From NCBI GenBank assembly GCA_038534135.1, contig JBCAXJ010000019.1, positions 9,077 to 73,076 of the forward strand: DNA of 64,000 bases, in the 5' to 3' direction. Numbering within the stretch: position 1 is the stretch's first letter; each line of letters opens with the position of its first letter. The translations under genes were made by a program, and so were the position numbers. The notes below the pieces were generated by a model. That model saw only the letters and a program-made list of their open reading frames with translations, was not told the DNA's origin and searched no databases. Origin of the DNA: Thermohalobaculum sp038534135 (GTDB lineage Bacteria > Pseudomonadota > Alphaproteobacteria > Rhodobacterales > Rhodobacteraceae). Shown here piece by piece: positions 17,629 through 26,261 of this stretch.

Positions 17629-18281
17629 AACTGGTCATCTTTGACTGCGACGGCGTGCTGGTGGACAGCGAGCCCATCACAAACCGCCTGATCGCAGAGG
17701 AGATGACGGCGCATGGCCTGCCAATGACGACCGAGCAATCGATCGAGTTGTTCGTGGGCGGTACCATCAAGTCAGTGTTCGAGCGTGCAAGGGGGATGGG
17801 TGCTGCCCTGCCGGACGGTTGGGTCGAAGGCTACTATGACCTGATGATCGCAACGCTGGCGGACGAAGTGGAAATCATCCCCGGCATCACAGGGGTTCTA
17901 GATGTTCTCGACACGGCAGGCATTCCGTATTGTGTCGGCTCGAATGGTCCGATGCGGAAGATGCACGTCACACTCAGGAGAGCAGGCCTTTGGGAACGGC
18001 TCGAGGGGCGCATTTACTCGGCGCATGATGTCGGCATCGCCAAGCCGGACCCGGGTCTCTACTTACATGCCGCCGAGGCGATGGGTGTCGCGCCCGGCGA
18101 TGCGGTCGTGATCGAGGACAGCGCAAGTGGTGTGCGTGCGGCCGTCGGTGCTGGAATGCGCTGTTACGGCTACACCCGAGATACCCCGGAGGAAAAACTG
18201 GTCGCACACGGTGCAATCCCGTTCGACGACATGAAGCAGCTTCCCGAACTCCTTGGCTTATCAGGGCGTGGGAATCGTTAG
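17625..18281 (+). CDS. HAD-superfamily phosphatase (beta-phosphoglucomutase/Gph-like)
   Basis: A 218-residue HAD hydrolase with the DxD motif in VIFDCDGVLVDSE at the N-terminus, GSNGPMRKMH (motif II), and KPDPGLY / VIEDSASGVRAA (motifs III-IV). The ATG at 17625 overlaps the upstream stop by 4 bases (ATGA), so it belongs to the operon. The start is chosen by that overlap. Substrate is likely a small phosphate ester; nothing in the sequence narrows it. Confidence 0.85.
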   Translation: MKLVIFDCDGVLVDSEPITNRLIAEEMTAHGLPMTTEQSIELFVGGTIKSVFERARGMGAALPDGWVEGYYDLMIATLADEVEIIPGITGVLDVLDTAGIPYCVGSNGPMRKMHVTLRRAGLWERLEGRIYSAHDVGIAKPDPGLYLHAAEAMGVAPGDAVVIEDSASGVRAAVGAGMRCYGYTRDTPEEKLVAHGAIPFDDMKQLPELLGLSGRGNR

Positions 18282-18348
18282 AGCTTAGAAATCCTTGCGT
18301 CCGGGCGCGAAGCTCTCCGGGCATCACCTTCCGGAGTGCACACGCACA

Positions 18349-19488
18349 ATGCCCCATGACCTGATCCTGACCGGTGGCCGTGTCATCGACCCGTCGCAAA
18401 ACATCGACCGCACCGTCGAAATCGCATTCGCAAACGGCAAGGTTGCCGAGATCGGTGACGCCCTGAAGCGGGGTCCAGAGACAGAGATCCGCGACGTTTC
18501 GGGCCAGATCGTGACACCGGGCCTGATCGATCTGCACACGCACGTCTACTGGGGTGGCACGTCGCTCGGGATCGATGCCGAGGAGTTCTGCCGCACCTCG
18601 GGCGTCACCACCGCGATTGACACCGGCAGTGCCGGTCCGGGCAACTTCGCAGGCTTCCGCAAGCACGTGATCGAGCCCTCGGAGGTCCGGATCCTCGCTT
18701 ATCTCCACGTGTCTTTTGCGGGCATCTGGGGGTTCGGCAAGAACGTGATGGTTGGCGAGTCTCAGGACATCCGCCTGATGGATCCGCGCGGCGCCGCCGA
18801 AGTTGCCGACGCCAATCGGGACTTGATTGTCGGCATCAAGGTGCGGCTCGGCCGCCATGCCTCGGGCGAGCAAGGCATGACACCATTCGAGTTCGCACTG
18901 CAGACCGCCGAAGAAGTCGGCATGCCGATGATGGTTCATATCGATGAGCCGCCGCCCTCGTACGAGGAACTGATTGGCCGGATGCGCCCGGGCGATGTGC
19001 TGACCCATTGCTTCCGGCCGTTCCCGAATTCTCCGGCAACCGCGCAGGGGACTGTGAAACCGGCGGTGCGCGACGCACGCAAACGCGGCGTGCTGTTCGA
19101 TGTCGGGCATGGCAAGGGATCTTTCAGCTTCAAGACCGCCCGTGCGATGCTGGCAAACGGCTTCCTGCCGGATACGATCAGCTCGGATGTGCACCAGCTT
19201 TGCATTGATGGCCCGGCCTTTGACGAGGTGACCACGATGTCGAAATTTCTATGCATGGGCGTGGATCTTGCGACCGTTATCAAGCTCTCGACAGAGAACG
19301 CAGCACTCGCCCTGCAACGCCCGGAACTCGGAACGCTCAAGCCCGGCGCGGTGGGTGATGCGACGATCCTGACGGTCGATGACGGGAGCTTTGACTATCT
19401 CGATGTTCTGGGTGAACATCTGCAAGGCGACCGCAAGATCAATGCACGCGGCGTCGTTCTGAACGGCAAATGGTGGCACCCGACATGA
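18349..19488 (+). CDS. Amidohydrolase/deacetylase-family metallohydrolase
   Basis: A 379-residue cyclic-amidase/deacetylase-like enzyme. It has HxH in GLIDLHTHVYWGG near 60, Lys in GIKVRLGRH, His in MMVHIDEPPP and LTHCFRPF, and the final Asp in SSDVHQL, the standard binuclear metal set. The N-terminal DLILTGGRVIDPSQNI beta-sandwich is typical. The real start is ATG 18349; the frame is open further left without a ribosome site. It lies 67 bases after the phosphatase gene and overlaps the next gene. Known relatives deacetylate or open small amides; dihydroorotase is less likely because a full pyrimidine set is absent. Confidence 0.85.
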   Translation: MPHDLILTGGRVIDPSQNIDRTVEIAFANGKVAEIGDALKRGPETEIRDVSGQIVTPGLIDLHTHVYWGGTSLGIDAEEFCRTSGVTTAIDTGSAGPGNFAGFRKHVIEPSEVRILAYLHVSFAGIWGFGKNVMVGESQDIRLMDPRGAAEVADANRDLIVGIKVRLGRHASGEQGMTPFEFALQTAEEVGMPMMVHIDEPPPSYEELIGRMRPGDVLTHCFRPFPNSPATAQGTVKPAVRDARKRGVLFDVGHGKGSFSFKTARAMLANGFLPDTISSDVHQLCIDGPAFDEVTTMSKFLCMGVDLATVIKLSTENAALALQRPELGTLKPGAVGDATILTVDDGSFDYLDVLGEHLQGDRKINARGVVLNGKWWHPT

Positions 19489-19853
19489 TCCGTCCCGTCC
19501 TCGTGTTTCTGCTTCTCTGGCTGGCCGCGTGCGGAACACCGCAGACCGCAGGAACGGCGCCAGAGGGTGCACCGGGCGACCGCCTTAGCGCAGAAGAGGT
19601 CAGACGCATTTTCGTGGGCGTTCCCTGGAAAAGCGCGTCGGGCGTGTTCAATTTCAGCCCCGACGGCACCTATCGCTATCGGTCGACCAAGACGACGACC
19701 GAATGGGGCCCATGGCCGTACATTATCAATGACGATGGTTCGATCAGGGGCGTCAGCGCGACATACACGTTCTACCGCGTTGGCAACGCATATCGTTACT
19801 ACAACTCTGAATCCGACGCTTTCTATCTGGCGTTTCCGAACACGGCCAGTTAG
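19485..19853 (+). CDS. Small lipoprotein, function unknown
   Basis: A 122-residue lipoprotein. The first ~18 residues are a signal peptide ending in a lipobox (LAAC, Cys about 17), after which GTPQTAG is a flexible linker. The rest is a small domain with repeated Tyr and aromatic residues (YRYRSTKTTTEWGPWPY, YTFYRVGNAYRYYNSE), probably beta-rich. ATG 19485 overlaps the preceding stop by 4 bases (ATGA). Anchored to the inner or outer membrane. I do not recognise the family. Confidence 0.75.
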   Translation: MIRPVLVFLLLWLAACGTPQTAGTAPEGAPGDRLSAEEVRRIFVGVPWKSASGVFNFSPDGTYRYRSTKTTTEWGPWPYIINDDGSIRGVSATYTFYRVGNAYRYYNSESDAFYLAFPNTAS

Positions 19854-19904
19854 GGCGCAGCGGTGATACGCGGCGCCCCGTGTTCGGTTGTCAGCGAACC
19901 TCGA

Positions 19905-20054
19905 TCAGCTCGAGACTGTCTTCTTCACGCATTTTCCTGCATCCGAGGAATAGGTGAAACCATCAGCGCAGGTCTTGTGGCATCCCTGCGCGTAAACCAT
20001 CGTGGCGCCCGCGGTGTAGAGAACGAAGGCAGCGGCTGTGATTAGGATCTTCAT
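19905..20054 (-). CDS. Small exported Cys-rich protein (49 residues)
   Basis: A short gene read directly from the sequence. It starts with MKILITAAAF, has a hydrophobic signal sequence to about residue 22 (VYA), then a mature tail of about 27 residues with three Cys (GCHKTCADG and AGKCVKK). An excellent ribosome site (AGGAGA) lies 6 bases before the ATG at 20054. It belongs by eye to the tiny Cys-patterned exported proteins common in Rhodobacterales, often misnamed in databases. The function is unknown. It is divergent from the amidohydrolase gene at 20152. Confidence 0.7.
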   Translation of the reverse strand: MKILITAAAFVLYTAGATMVYAQGCHKTCADGFTYSSDAGKCVKKTVSS

Positions 20055-20151
20055 CAAACGTCTCCTGTGCAGCTTGCTGACACAAAAGGTGCCTCAATCC
20101 ACGCATGAATTCCACCACTTTTCGATCTTCGCCGACCGGACAGGAACGCTC

Positions 20152-21012
20152 GTGCGCCTGGTTGTCTTGATTGTAGCTCTGGGACCCCTCGCAACCCTGG
20201 CAGACGATGCGATTGGCAATGGTGCCGCAGACCTGCCGATCTTCGATGCGCACATCCATTACAAGCAGGAAGCCTGGGGTCCCTACCCGCCCGCCACCGT
20301 GATCGAATTGATGGATCAGAACGGTGTCGTGATGGGCCTTTTGTCATCGACGCCGGATGAAGGCACCATCAAGCTTTGGGAGCACGCCCCGTCCCGCATC
20401 GTCCCGGAACTGAGGCCCTATCACGGCGATGCCGGTTCATCGAACTGGATGGCGGCCTATGGGATGGAGGGCTATCTCGGTGCACGGCTCGATCGGTATC
20501 CGCACGAAGGCATTGGTGAATTCCATGTCCATACAATGGGCGGCGCGAACCTGGAACTGCTCGCGAAGATCGCTGAGATGGCGGTGGCACGGGGCATCCC
20601 GATACACATTCACTCGAACGATGAGCCCGTGCGCTTCTTCTTCGCTGCACAACCCGATCTGACCGTGATCTGGGCCCATGCTGGAATGAGCTCGCCGCCC
20701 GAGGTGATTGGCCCCTTGATGGACGAACAGCCGCGTCTCTTCGCTGACACGTCTTATCGCGAGAGCGACATTCTGGACGGCGATGAATTGAATCCTGAGT
20801 GGAGGGATTTGCTGATCCGTCATGCCGACAGGTTCATGATCGGCTCTGACACCTGGGTGAACGGTCAGTGGGCGGATTACGATGGTATCATCGAGATGAA
20901 CCGCGCGTGGCTCTCGCATCTCCCGCGCGATGTGGCGGAGAAAATCGCTTTCCGCAATGCTGAGGAACTGTTCGGAAGAGCGGTGTCCCGCGATCTTCTC
21001 GGCACCCGATGA
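20152..21012 (+). CDS. Exported amidohydrolase (TIM-barrel, amidohydrolase 2 type)
   Basis: A 286-residue predicted periplasmic protein. A signal peptide (LVVLIVALGPLATLA) precedes FDAHIHYKQEAWGPYPP, whose HxH pair is the metal site; HIHSNDEPVRFFFAA, WAHAGMSS and the terminal IGSDTWVNGQW complete the amidohydrolase-2 pattern. GTG 20152 is chosen because AGGAA lies 5 bases upstream and the signal peptide starts there; the frame extends further left without a site. Family members are decarboxylases or hydrolases; the periplasmic location is unusual. Substrate unknown. Confidence 0.8.
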   Translation: MRLVVLIVALGPLATLADDAIGNGAADLPIFDAHIHYKQEAWGPYPPATVIELMDQNGVVMGLLSSTPDEGTIKLWEHAPSRIVPELRPYHGDAGSSNWMAAYGMEGYLGARLDRYPHEGIGEFHVHTMGGANLELLAKIAEMAVARGIPIHIHSNDEPVRFFFAAQPDLTVIWAHAGMSSPPEVIGPLMDEQPRLFADTSYRESDILDGDELNPEWRDLLIRHADRFMIGSDTWVNGQWADYDGIIEMNRAWLSHLPRDVAEKIAFRNAEELFGRAVSRDLLGTR

Positions 21013-21041
21013 TCCGTTACGGATTCATGAAGCTTTTTTGA
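21009..21041 (+). terminator. Possible weak intrinsic terminator after the amidohydrolase gene
   Basis: An imperfect stem around the stop codon (ATGATCCG facing CGGATTCAT across TTA) is followed, after a few bases, by a run of six T. It is short and bulged, so termination efficiency would be modest. Confidence 0.4.
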
Positions 21042-21125
21042 AGTCTCGCGTTGCTTGACGCAAGTCAACGTCTCCGGCGGCGCCCTCCGGCCTGATCCCC
21101 GTGCGCAGTCGCGCGGGAGAAAGCC

Positions 21126-21929
21126 ATGCTGAACGCAACGAAGACTGCCAACACCCAGTCAACGCGGACGAATGCGCCGCTGATGACCGTCGATCAAGTT
21201 GACTTCTGGTACGGCGAGAAGCAGGCGCTGTTTGATGTCTCGCTCGAGATCTATCGCGGCGAGATCATCGCGTTCATGGGACCGTCTGGTTGCGGAAAGT
21301 CGACCCTCTTGAAGCTGTTGAACCGGATGCAGGATGATGCGCCGGGTGCGCGCTTTGAGGGACGGATCGAGCTGGATGGGGATGATATCTATGCGCCGGA
21401 CATTGACCCGGTCACCGTTCGGCGCCGCTTCGGCTGGGTGGCGCAAGCACCGAACCCGTTCCCGAAATCCGTGCACGAGAACATCGCCTACGGGCCGCGC
21501 ATCCATTCTCTGATCGATGGTCATGCGCAAGAGGATGCGTTGGTTGAAAGCTGCCTGAAGCGGGCGCGGCTTTGGGATGAACTCAAAGATCGCCTGGATG
21601 AGCCGGGAACCTCGCTGTCGGGCGGTCAGCAGCAACGGCTCTGTATTGCAAGGGCCCTGTCGATCAGCCCGGACATTCTTTTGTTGGACGAGCCCTGTTC
21701 GGCCATCGATCCGACCGCGACCAGCGCGATCGAGGACCTCTTGTTATCGCTAAAACACGAAGCCGCCATCGTGATCATCACGCACAATCTGGAACAGGCG
21801 CGGCGCCTGGCCGATCGGGTGGCGTTCTTCCATCTTGGCAAACTGATCGAGTACGGACCGGCGGACCAGGTGTTTTCCGCACCGCGCCACGATGTGACGA
21901 AAGGGTATCTGACGGGTGTCTTCGGTTGA
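21126..21929 (+). CDS. pstB: Phosphate ABC transporter ATP-binding protein
   Basis: A 267-residue ABC ATPase with Walker A GPSGCGKST near 54, the signature LSGGQQQR near 163, Walker B ILLLDEPCSAIDP, and the switch His in IITHNLEQARR. Length, the FWYGEKQALFDVSLEI start and SAIDPTATSAIEDLL match PstB of the high-affinity phosphate importer. No pstS, pstC, pstA or phoU lies beside it; the gene is alone and convergent with the ligase gene, from which it is 18 bases away. It could serve a Pst system encoded elsewhere or a different importer. Confidence 0.87.
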   Translation: MLNATKTANTQSTRTNAPLMTVDQVDFWYGEKQALFDVSLEIYRGEIIAFMGPSGCGKSTLLKLLNRMQDDAPGARFEGRIELDGDDIYAPDIDPVTVRRRFGWVAQAPNPFPKSVHENIAYGPRIHSLIDGHAQEDALVESCLKRARLWDELKDRLDEPGTSLSGGQQQRLCIARALSISPDILLLDEPCSAIDPTATSAIEDLLLSLKHEAAIVIITHNLEQARRLADRVAFFHLGKLIEYGPADQVFSAPRHDVTKGYLTGVFG

Positions 21930-21947
21930 TCCGAACAAATCCCAAGA

Positions 21948-23078
21948 TCAGTGCGGAGCGAACTCACCCATCAGCATGTCCACAACCGCGACGCCTGCCT
22001 CTTGCGGCGTTGCACCGCTGGACAGCGCCGCGCCCCAGGCCCGGCGTTGCCGCATGGCCGAGTTGCCGTCTCGTGTGATCTGTGTCACCCGCTGAAGGTA
22101 TGCCATACCCCCCAAGTGTTCGGCGTCCTCGGACAGCATCTCGACCAGTTCCGCAGCCAGAGCTCCAAAGGGAATTTGGCATCTCTTGCCGTGATCAACG
22201 AGATTGCCGTCGATCCCATAGCGCTGAGCTCGCCAGCGGTTCTCCATAATCAAGGTGCGCGGGTACAGGCGCCAGCGCTGGTTGCGGGTCCTCAGACGGT
22301 AGAGGTGCGACAGCAGTGCCTGAAACAGTGCCGCGACCGTCGCTGCATCGTCGACGCGCGAGCAGACATCGGTGACCCGTTGCTCGAGCGTCGGGAACTT
22401 GTCGGACGGACGAATGTCCCACCAGATCTTCGTCGCGTCCTCGATACAGTTCGCGTGGACCAAAGCATCGATCAGACGCCGGTACTCGGCAAAGGACTCC
22501 ACGACATCCGGCAATCCCGTTCGCGGAAGCGCATCGAAAACCGTCAGCCGATAGGACGCAAGACCGGTGTCTTCGCCCTCCCAGAACGGTGATGAACAAC
22601 TCAGCGCCAGCAGATGCGGCATGAAATAGGCCGCCTGGTTCAGCAGATCGATGCGCAGATCATCATCCTCGATCCCGACATGGACATGGCAGCCACAAAT
22701 CAGAAGCCGCCGGACCGCCTGCCCGAGATCGGCGCGCAGTGCATCATAGCGTTCCTTTCGCGTGTGGGTCTGCTCGCGCCAGCGCGCAAACGGATGCGTC
22801 GAGGCCGCAATCACACCATATCCGTGCTCGGACGCGGCGGTATGAATGGCCTTGCGCAAGGTCGCAAGATCGTCGCGCGCATCAGGAACTGTCTTGTGCG
22901 GTCTCGTCCCGACTTCGACCTGGCATTGCAGATACTCGGTGGTCGACCGCCCGTCGGTCAGATCCTCACAGCGTGCCAGAAACGCAGGATCAGCCTGACG
23001 AACCAGGTCTCGCGTTTCCCGGTCGACGATCAGGTATTCTTCCTCGATCCCGATCGTAAAGCTCGGCGCTTCCAGCAT
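21948..23078 (-). CDS. Carboxylate-amine ligase (YbdK/glutamate-cysteine ligase 2 type)
   Basis: A 376-residue GCS2-family enzyme. GIEEEYLIVDRETRDL at the N-terminus and CGCHVHVGIEDDD near 130 carry the acidic and His residues of the ATP-grasp-like active site. LYPRTLIMENRWRAQRYG and WWDIRPSDKFPTLE are family blocks. The family joins a carboxylate to an amine with ATP, with weak glutamate-cysteine ligase activity in E. coli YbdK. It is a single gene, convergent with pstB. The true substrate is not predictable. Confidence 0.85.
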   Translation of the reverse strand: MLEAPSFTIGIEEEYLIVDRETRDLVRQADPAFLARCEDLTDGRSTTEYLQCQVEVGTRPHKTVPDARDDLATLRKAIHTAASEHGYGVIAASTHPFARWREQTHTRKERYDALRADLGQAVRRLLICGCHVHVGIEDDDLRIDLLNQAAYFMPHLLALSCSSPFWEGEDTGLASYRLTVFDALPRTGLPDVVESFAEYRRLIDALVHANCIEDATKIWWDIRPSDKFPTLEQRVTDVCSRVDDAATVAALFQALLSHLYRLRTRNQRWRLYPRTLIMENRWRAQRYGIDGNLVDHGKRCQIPFGALAAELVEMLSEDAEHLGGMAYLQRVTQITRDGNSAMRQRRAWGAALSSGATPQEAGVAVVDMLMGEFAPH

Positions 23079-23322
23079 GATCCGCCCCGCAGTCTATGTG
23101 ACGCGCCCATCCTGACCACAATCAAAAGGGACGGCAAGCCTTTGGATCGAGACAAGATTTGTCCTGCGGGTCTGGTGGATGGCCGCAGACATCTGGAACC
23201 TACTTTCCAACATCCCGGATCCAAGATTTAAGGTCGTGAAATCCAGCCGAGAGCGCCGGGTTCGCGTGGAGCGAATGACCGGAGCATTTGCTTTCAGAGG
23301 TTACTGAAGCGGGATGCGGATT

Positions 23323-23339
23323 TAGCGGTCGGACCGCTA
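23323..23339 (-). repeat. Palindrome at the stop codon of the 2H phosphoesterase gene
   Basis: TAGCGGTC and GACCGCTA face each other across a single G, overlapping the TAG stop of the minus-strand gene. It could fold as a 6-bp hairpin with a 5-base loop. No T-run follows on the minus strand, so it is not a clear terminator. Confidence 0.4.
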
Positions 23340-23870
23340 GTGCTTGAGCGCAAACGCCTGGTGGATTTTGATCTCGTCGTTTGCCGCCTCTATCAACGTC
23401 AAAGCGGTGATCCATCCATCGATCTGCGGGCTTTCATCGTTCAGTCTCGTGCATAGATCCTTCGCGGCACTGGCGCTCTCGTCCCTGCCCAACGTGATAT
23501 GTGGAACAAACGGGATCTCGGGCCGCAAATGATCGGCGAGTTGCGCAGTGTGAAGTGTGTCACGAAGGCGGGAGATCGCTCCAAAGCCCTGATCTGGCAC
23601 CAGAAAGGCATAGAAAACCGGGTCCTGATGATCCCGGCCAAGCATCACGTAGCTGCACCTGAAGGCAATTCGGGGCACCCGGCGAACAACACTGGACAGA
23701 TGGGCAGTCAGATCGGCTTGCGACAGCCCGTCTATCGCGAACACCAGCGTGAAATGCGCCGGGATAGCGTATGCAAGCGGGTCATGGTCTTTGCGGACAC
23801 TGTCGATCCACGCGGAGTGCTTTCTGTCCAACTCCGGCAACGCAACGACGTAGAAACCCGATGTTGGCAT
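23337..23870 (-). CDS. 2H phosphoesterase / 2'-5' RNA ligase-like protein
   Basis: A 177-residue 2H-family protein. The two HxTL/V motifs, HFTLVF near 40 and HITLGR near 125, place the twin catalytic His in a pseudo-dimeric fold. The relatives are 2'-5' RNA ligase/RNA 2',3'-cyclic phosphodiesterases. The ATG at 23870 overlaps the upstream isomerase stop by one base (TGATG). The real substrate is uncertain; the pairing with an HCCA isomerase-like gene gives no help. The long open frame upstream of 23870 is antisense to nothing useful and not counted. Confidence 0.82.
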   Translation of the reverse strand: MPTSGFYVVALPELDRKHSAWIDSVRKDHDPLAYAIPAHFTLVFAIDGLSQADLTAHLSSVVRRVPRIAFRCSYVMLGRDHQDPVFYAFLVPDQGFGAISRLRDTLHTAQLADHLRPEIPFVPHITLGRDESASAAKDLCTRLNDESPQIDGWITALTLIEAANDEIKIHQAFALKH

Positions 23871-24541
23871 CAGGATCCATCGTCCGGGGCAAGACCCAGG
23901 TCCGCACCCCAGTCCGGCGGAGCGCCAGTGATGCGTGTCGCGATCAATGGCAACGCCTCGCGTCCCCAGAACACCTCCTCGCCGTAGCGGTACCAAGGAA
24001 CGCCGAACACGCCAGAGGCCTCGGCTTCGTCGCGAAACCTGTCGTGCAGAGCACCACCGAGCCTGTCAGCGTATGCCTTGAAGCCGTCGACCTGCGCGCC
24101 AGCACTGCGCAGAAGGTCTTCGACCACGGTGAAATCCTCGGGGTCGAGATCCCGGCGCCAGAACGGCGGAAACGCCGCGTCAAGCAACCCATCGAGTACG
24201 GCTGGCCCCTGATCACGGGCCCAGAGCATGGCGGTGGAAAACAAACGCGTGTCCCAGATCTTCACCGTTCCACGGATCGTCAAACCACGCAGATTGGCGT
24301 ACCGCCGCACGTCCATGTAGGCATACTTTACGCGACGCCACTGGTGGGGCGTGCGATCCTGTTCGACGATCTGCCCCGCATCATCGACCCGCGCACTCCC
24401 CAGATACGATGGGATGTCCAAGGTATAGGGCAGCCAATCGAGCTTCACGCCCGTGCGACGCGCCAAGCGCCGGGTCGGCTCGATCGCAAGGTACGCATAA
24501 GGCGATTTCAGATCGATATAACCAGTCAGGAGTTCAGGCAT
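23870..24541 (-). CDS. 2-hydroxychromene-2-carboxylate isomerase-type DsbA-fold protein
   Basis: A 223-residue thioredoxin-fold enzyme of the kappa GST/DsbA group. YIDLKSPYAYLAIEPTR at the N-terminus has the Ser of 2-hydroxychromene-2-carboxylate isomerase in place of the DsbA CxxC, and FGVPWYRYGEEVFWG near the end is the family's cis-Pro motif. The known reaction, in naphthalene degradation, is glutathione-dependent isomerisation. No naphthalene genes are near, so another conjugate is likely. It overlaps the 2H phosphoesterase gene. Confidence 0.83.
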   Translation of the reverse strand: MPELLTGYIDLKSPYAYLAIEPTRRLARRTGVKLDWLPYTLDIPSYLGSARVDDAGQIVEQDRTPHQWRRVKYAYMDVRRYANLRGLTIRGTVKIWDTRLFSTAMLWARDQGPAVLDGLLDAAFPPFWRRDLDPEDFTVVEDLLRSAGAQVDGFKAYADRLGGALHDRFRDEAEASGVFGVPWYRYGEEVFWGREALPLIATRITGAPPDWGADLGLAPDDGS

Positions 24542-24603
24542 TCAGGCCCCGCGCACTGTGTCCGCGTACTTGAACCCTTTCCACGAGCCAGAGCAATCCT
24601 GTC

Positions 24604-25422
24604 TCAGAGGCGTCGAAGCCAAAGGCTCGTCTCCAATGCACCATCGGGAATTGGCAATGCTGCAACGCCTGCCCGCTTCTCTGCATCCATTCGCGTGAGG
24701 GCATAATGGCTGGAAAAGACGATCTCACACCCGCCAAACAACCACCCTGTCAGCCCGTTCTGTTCGGTATACCCGCGCCAAGCCCAAGCTTCGGGATAGG
24801 GATCCGGCAGAAGAACATCGTGGACGTGGATCAGAACGCCTGGCTTCAGGACCGGAAAGATGCGGTTGAAGATCATGTCGACGTCTGATCCGGGCCAGAG
24901 AATGTGGCTTGAGTCGAAGAACGCGATGTCCCCGGGCTGAAGGCTGGCAAACAGATCGGCGTCGCTCTCCCGCAGGACCCGGCGATGGAGCGTCGTGCCC
25001 AACGCAGCGATATCGGCGCGGGGCTCCGGATCGATGCACGTGATCTGCGCCCCACCGGCCGTTGCGTAAGCAAGCATTCGCGTCGAGTGCCCCGACCCGA
25101 CCTCAATGATCCGGCGTGGTTCGAAACGCTTGCACATGGCGTAAGCCGCTGCGCCGTCGAGCCGCGGAAACCACGATTGGTCCCAGCGGGGCACCGGCGG
25201 TGGGCCGTTGAGCGCCTGGAGCACGCCTTGCGCCCGGTCAATCTCGTCGAGAGTATCCTGCATCGCAGAACGGCATGCATCAAAGCGCGCTTCGAGTGCT
25301 GGATACCGGCTGGGTTCCGTGACCTGATCGGCATAGCGATAGGGCACAAAGAAGCCCTGCGACCGCTGCCCCGTCACCGTTTGCAGACCCATTTCGCGCC
25401 AGCGATCCGGTTTCAACGTCAA
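24604..25422 (-). CDS. Class I SAM-dependent methyltransferase
   Basis: A 272-residue protein with the SAM-binding loop IIEVGSGHSTRMLAYATAGG near 100 and acidic motif ITCIDPEP, followed by DIAFFDSSHILWPGSDVD. The start is a TTG that overlaps the FkbM-type gene's stop by 4 bases (TTGA), which fixes it. The upstream partner is also a methyltransferase, so the two likely modify one surface glycan or metabolite. It lacks a signal peptide. Substrate unknown. Confidence 0.82.
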   Translation of the reverse strand: MTLKPDRWREMGLQTVTGQRSQGFFVPYRYADQVTEPSRYPALEARFDACRSAMQDTLDEIDRAQGVLQALNGPPPVPRWDQSWFPRLDGAAAYAMCKRFEPRRIIEVGSGHSTRMLAYATAGGAQITCIDPEPRADIAALGTTLHRRVLRESDADLFASLQPGDIAFFDSSHILWPGSDVDMIFNRIFPVLKPGVLIHVHDVLLPDPYPEAWAWRGYTEQNGLTGWLFGGCEIVFSSHYALTRMDAEKRAGVAALPIPDGALETSLWLRRL

Positions 25423-26261
25423 TCCGGCCTCGCCGAGATCGCGAACGCGAGATCGCCAGGCTCGCGCGAGCCGAACAGATAAGTTGCGCGTTCGGATTCA
25501 ATGGGGATGCCGTCAGAATCGGTAAGGCTGATATGAAAGCCGTCGGCAACCATGGTCTCGACGATCTCATCCGTGCGTGTCCCGGCTTCAGGATGTAGCT
25601 CCATCGCAACGAGACGCACGCGCTTCCAGAACGGGGGCGCGCCCCCCAGAACGACTGCGTTCTCTCCGCCCTCGATATCGCATTTCAGGAGGTCAATTGC
25701 CTCGATGTTGAACTCCTGGCACAGGCCATCGACGGTAATCGTCTCATTGTCATCGGTAGCACCTGCGAACTTTACCACCCGATGGCGTTGATCCTGCGTG
25801 AGTCCGTTTGCTTGTGCGAGCACGTCGAAACATGCGGAGTATGGCACCTGCGCTTCGACAGAGACGATCTTTCGCGCCCCCAGGCCACGCGCCGCCAACA
25901 GGCTGACCATCCCACGATTGGCGCCCAGATCGACGAAGGTCTCGATCTCTCCGAGAGCAGCGAACCCGCGCACGTAGACATCATCGCACAGGATTTCCCG
26001 AATGCTGGCAAAGGTCGGCGCATCACCTTCGATCGTGTTGGCCTGATCGGTCTCAGTGAACGGCACAATCAACGTCTGCCCCCGGAAGGCCACACGAGCC
26101 GTTCCGGTCATCATCGCATCTGCCTGTTGCAGGTTGCGCCGGCGCATAACCGATCGCACATTCCAGGCGACTGCGAGCGCGTACCTGACGCCGAGACCGG
26201 TGCCACAAGATCTCCAGACCTGGGCGATCCGATACAGCAGTTTCCGCGCCTGACCGATCAT
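25419..26261 (-). CDS. FkbM-family methyltransferase
   Basis: A 280-residue FkbM-type O-methyltransferase: FVDLGANRGMVSLLAARGLG is the SAM-binding motif, IDLLKCDIEGGENAVVLGG the acidic substrate-site motif, and VAMELHPE a family-typical strand. The ATG at 26261 is chosen because GGAGGG lies just upstream; the frame is open to 26363 but overlaps the promoter zone of icd. It is coupled to the next methyltransferase gene. Members decorate sugars or polyketides. It is divergent from icd with a 167-base gap. Confidence 0.83.
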   Translation of the reverse strand: MIGQARKLLYRIAQVWRSCGTGLGVRYALAVAWNVRSVMRRRNLQQADAMMTGTARVAFRGQTLIVPFTETDQANTIEGDAPTFASIREILCDDVYVRGFAALGEIETFVDLGANRGMVSLLAARGLGARKIVSVEAQVPYSACFDVLAQANGLTQDQRHRVVKFAGATDDNETITVDGLCQEFNIEAIDLLKCDIEGGENAVVLGGAPPFWKRVRLVAMELHPEAGTRTDEIVETMVADGFHISLTDSDGIPIESERATYLFGSREPGDLAFAISARPD

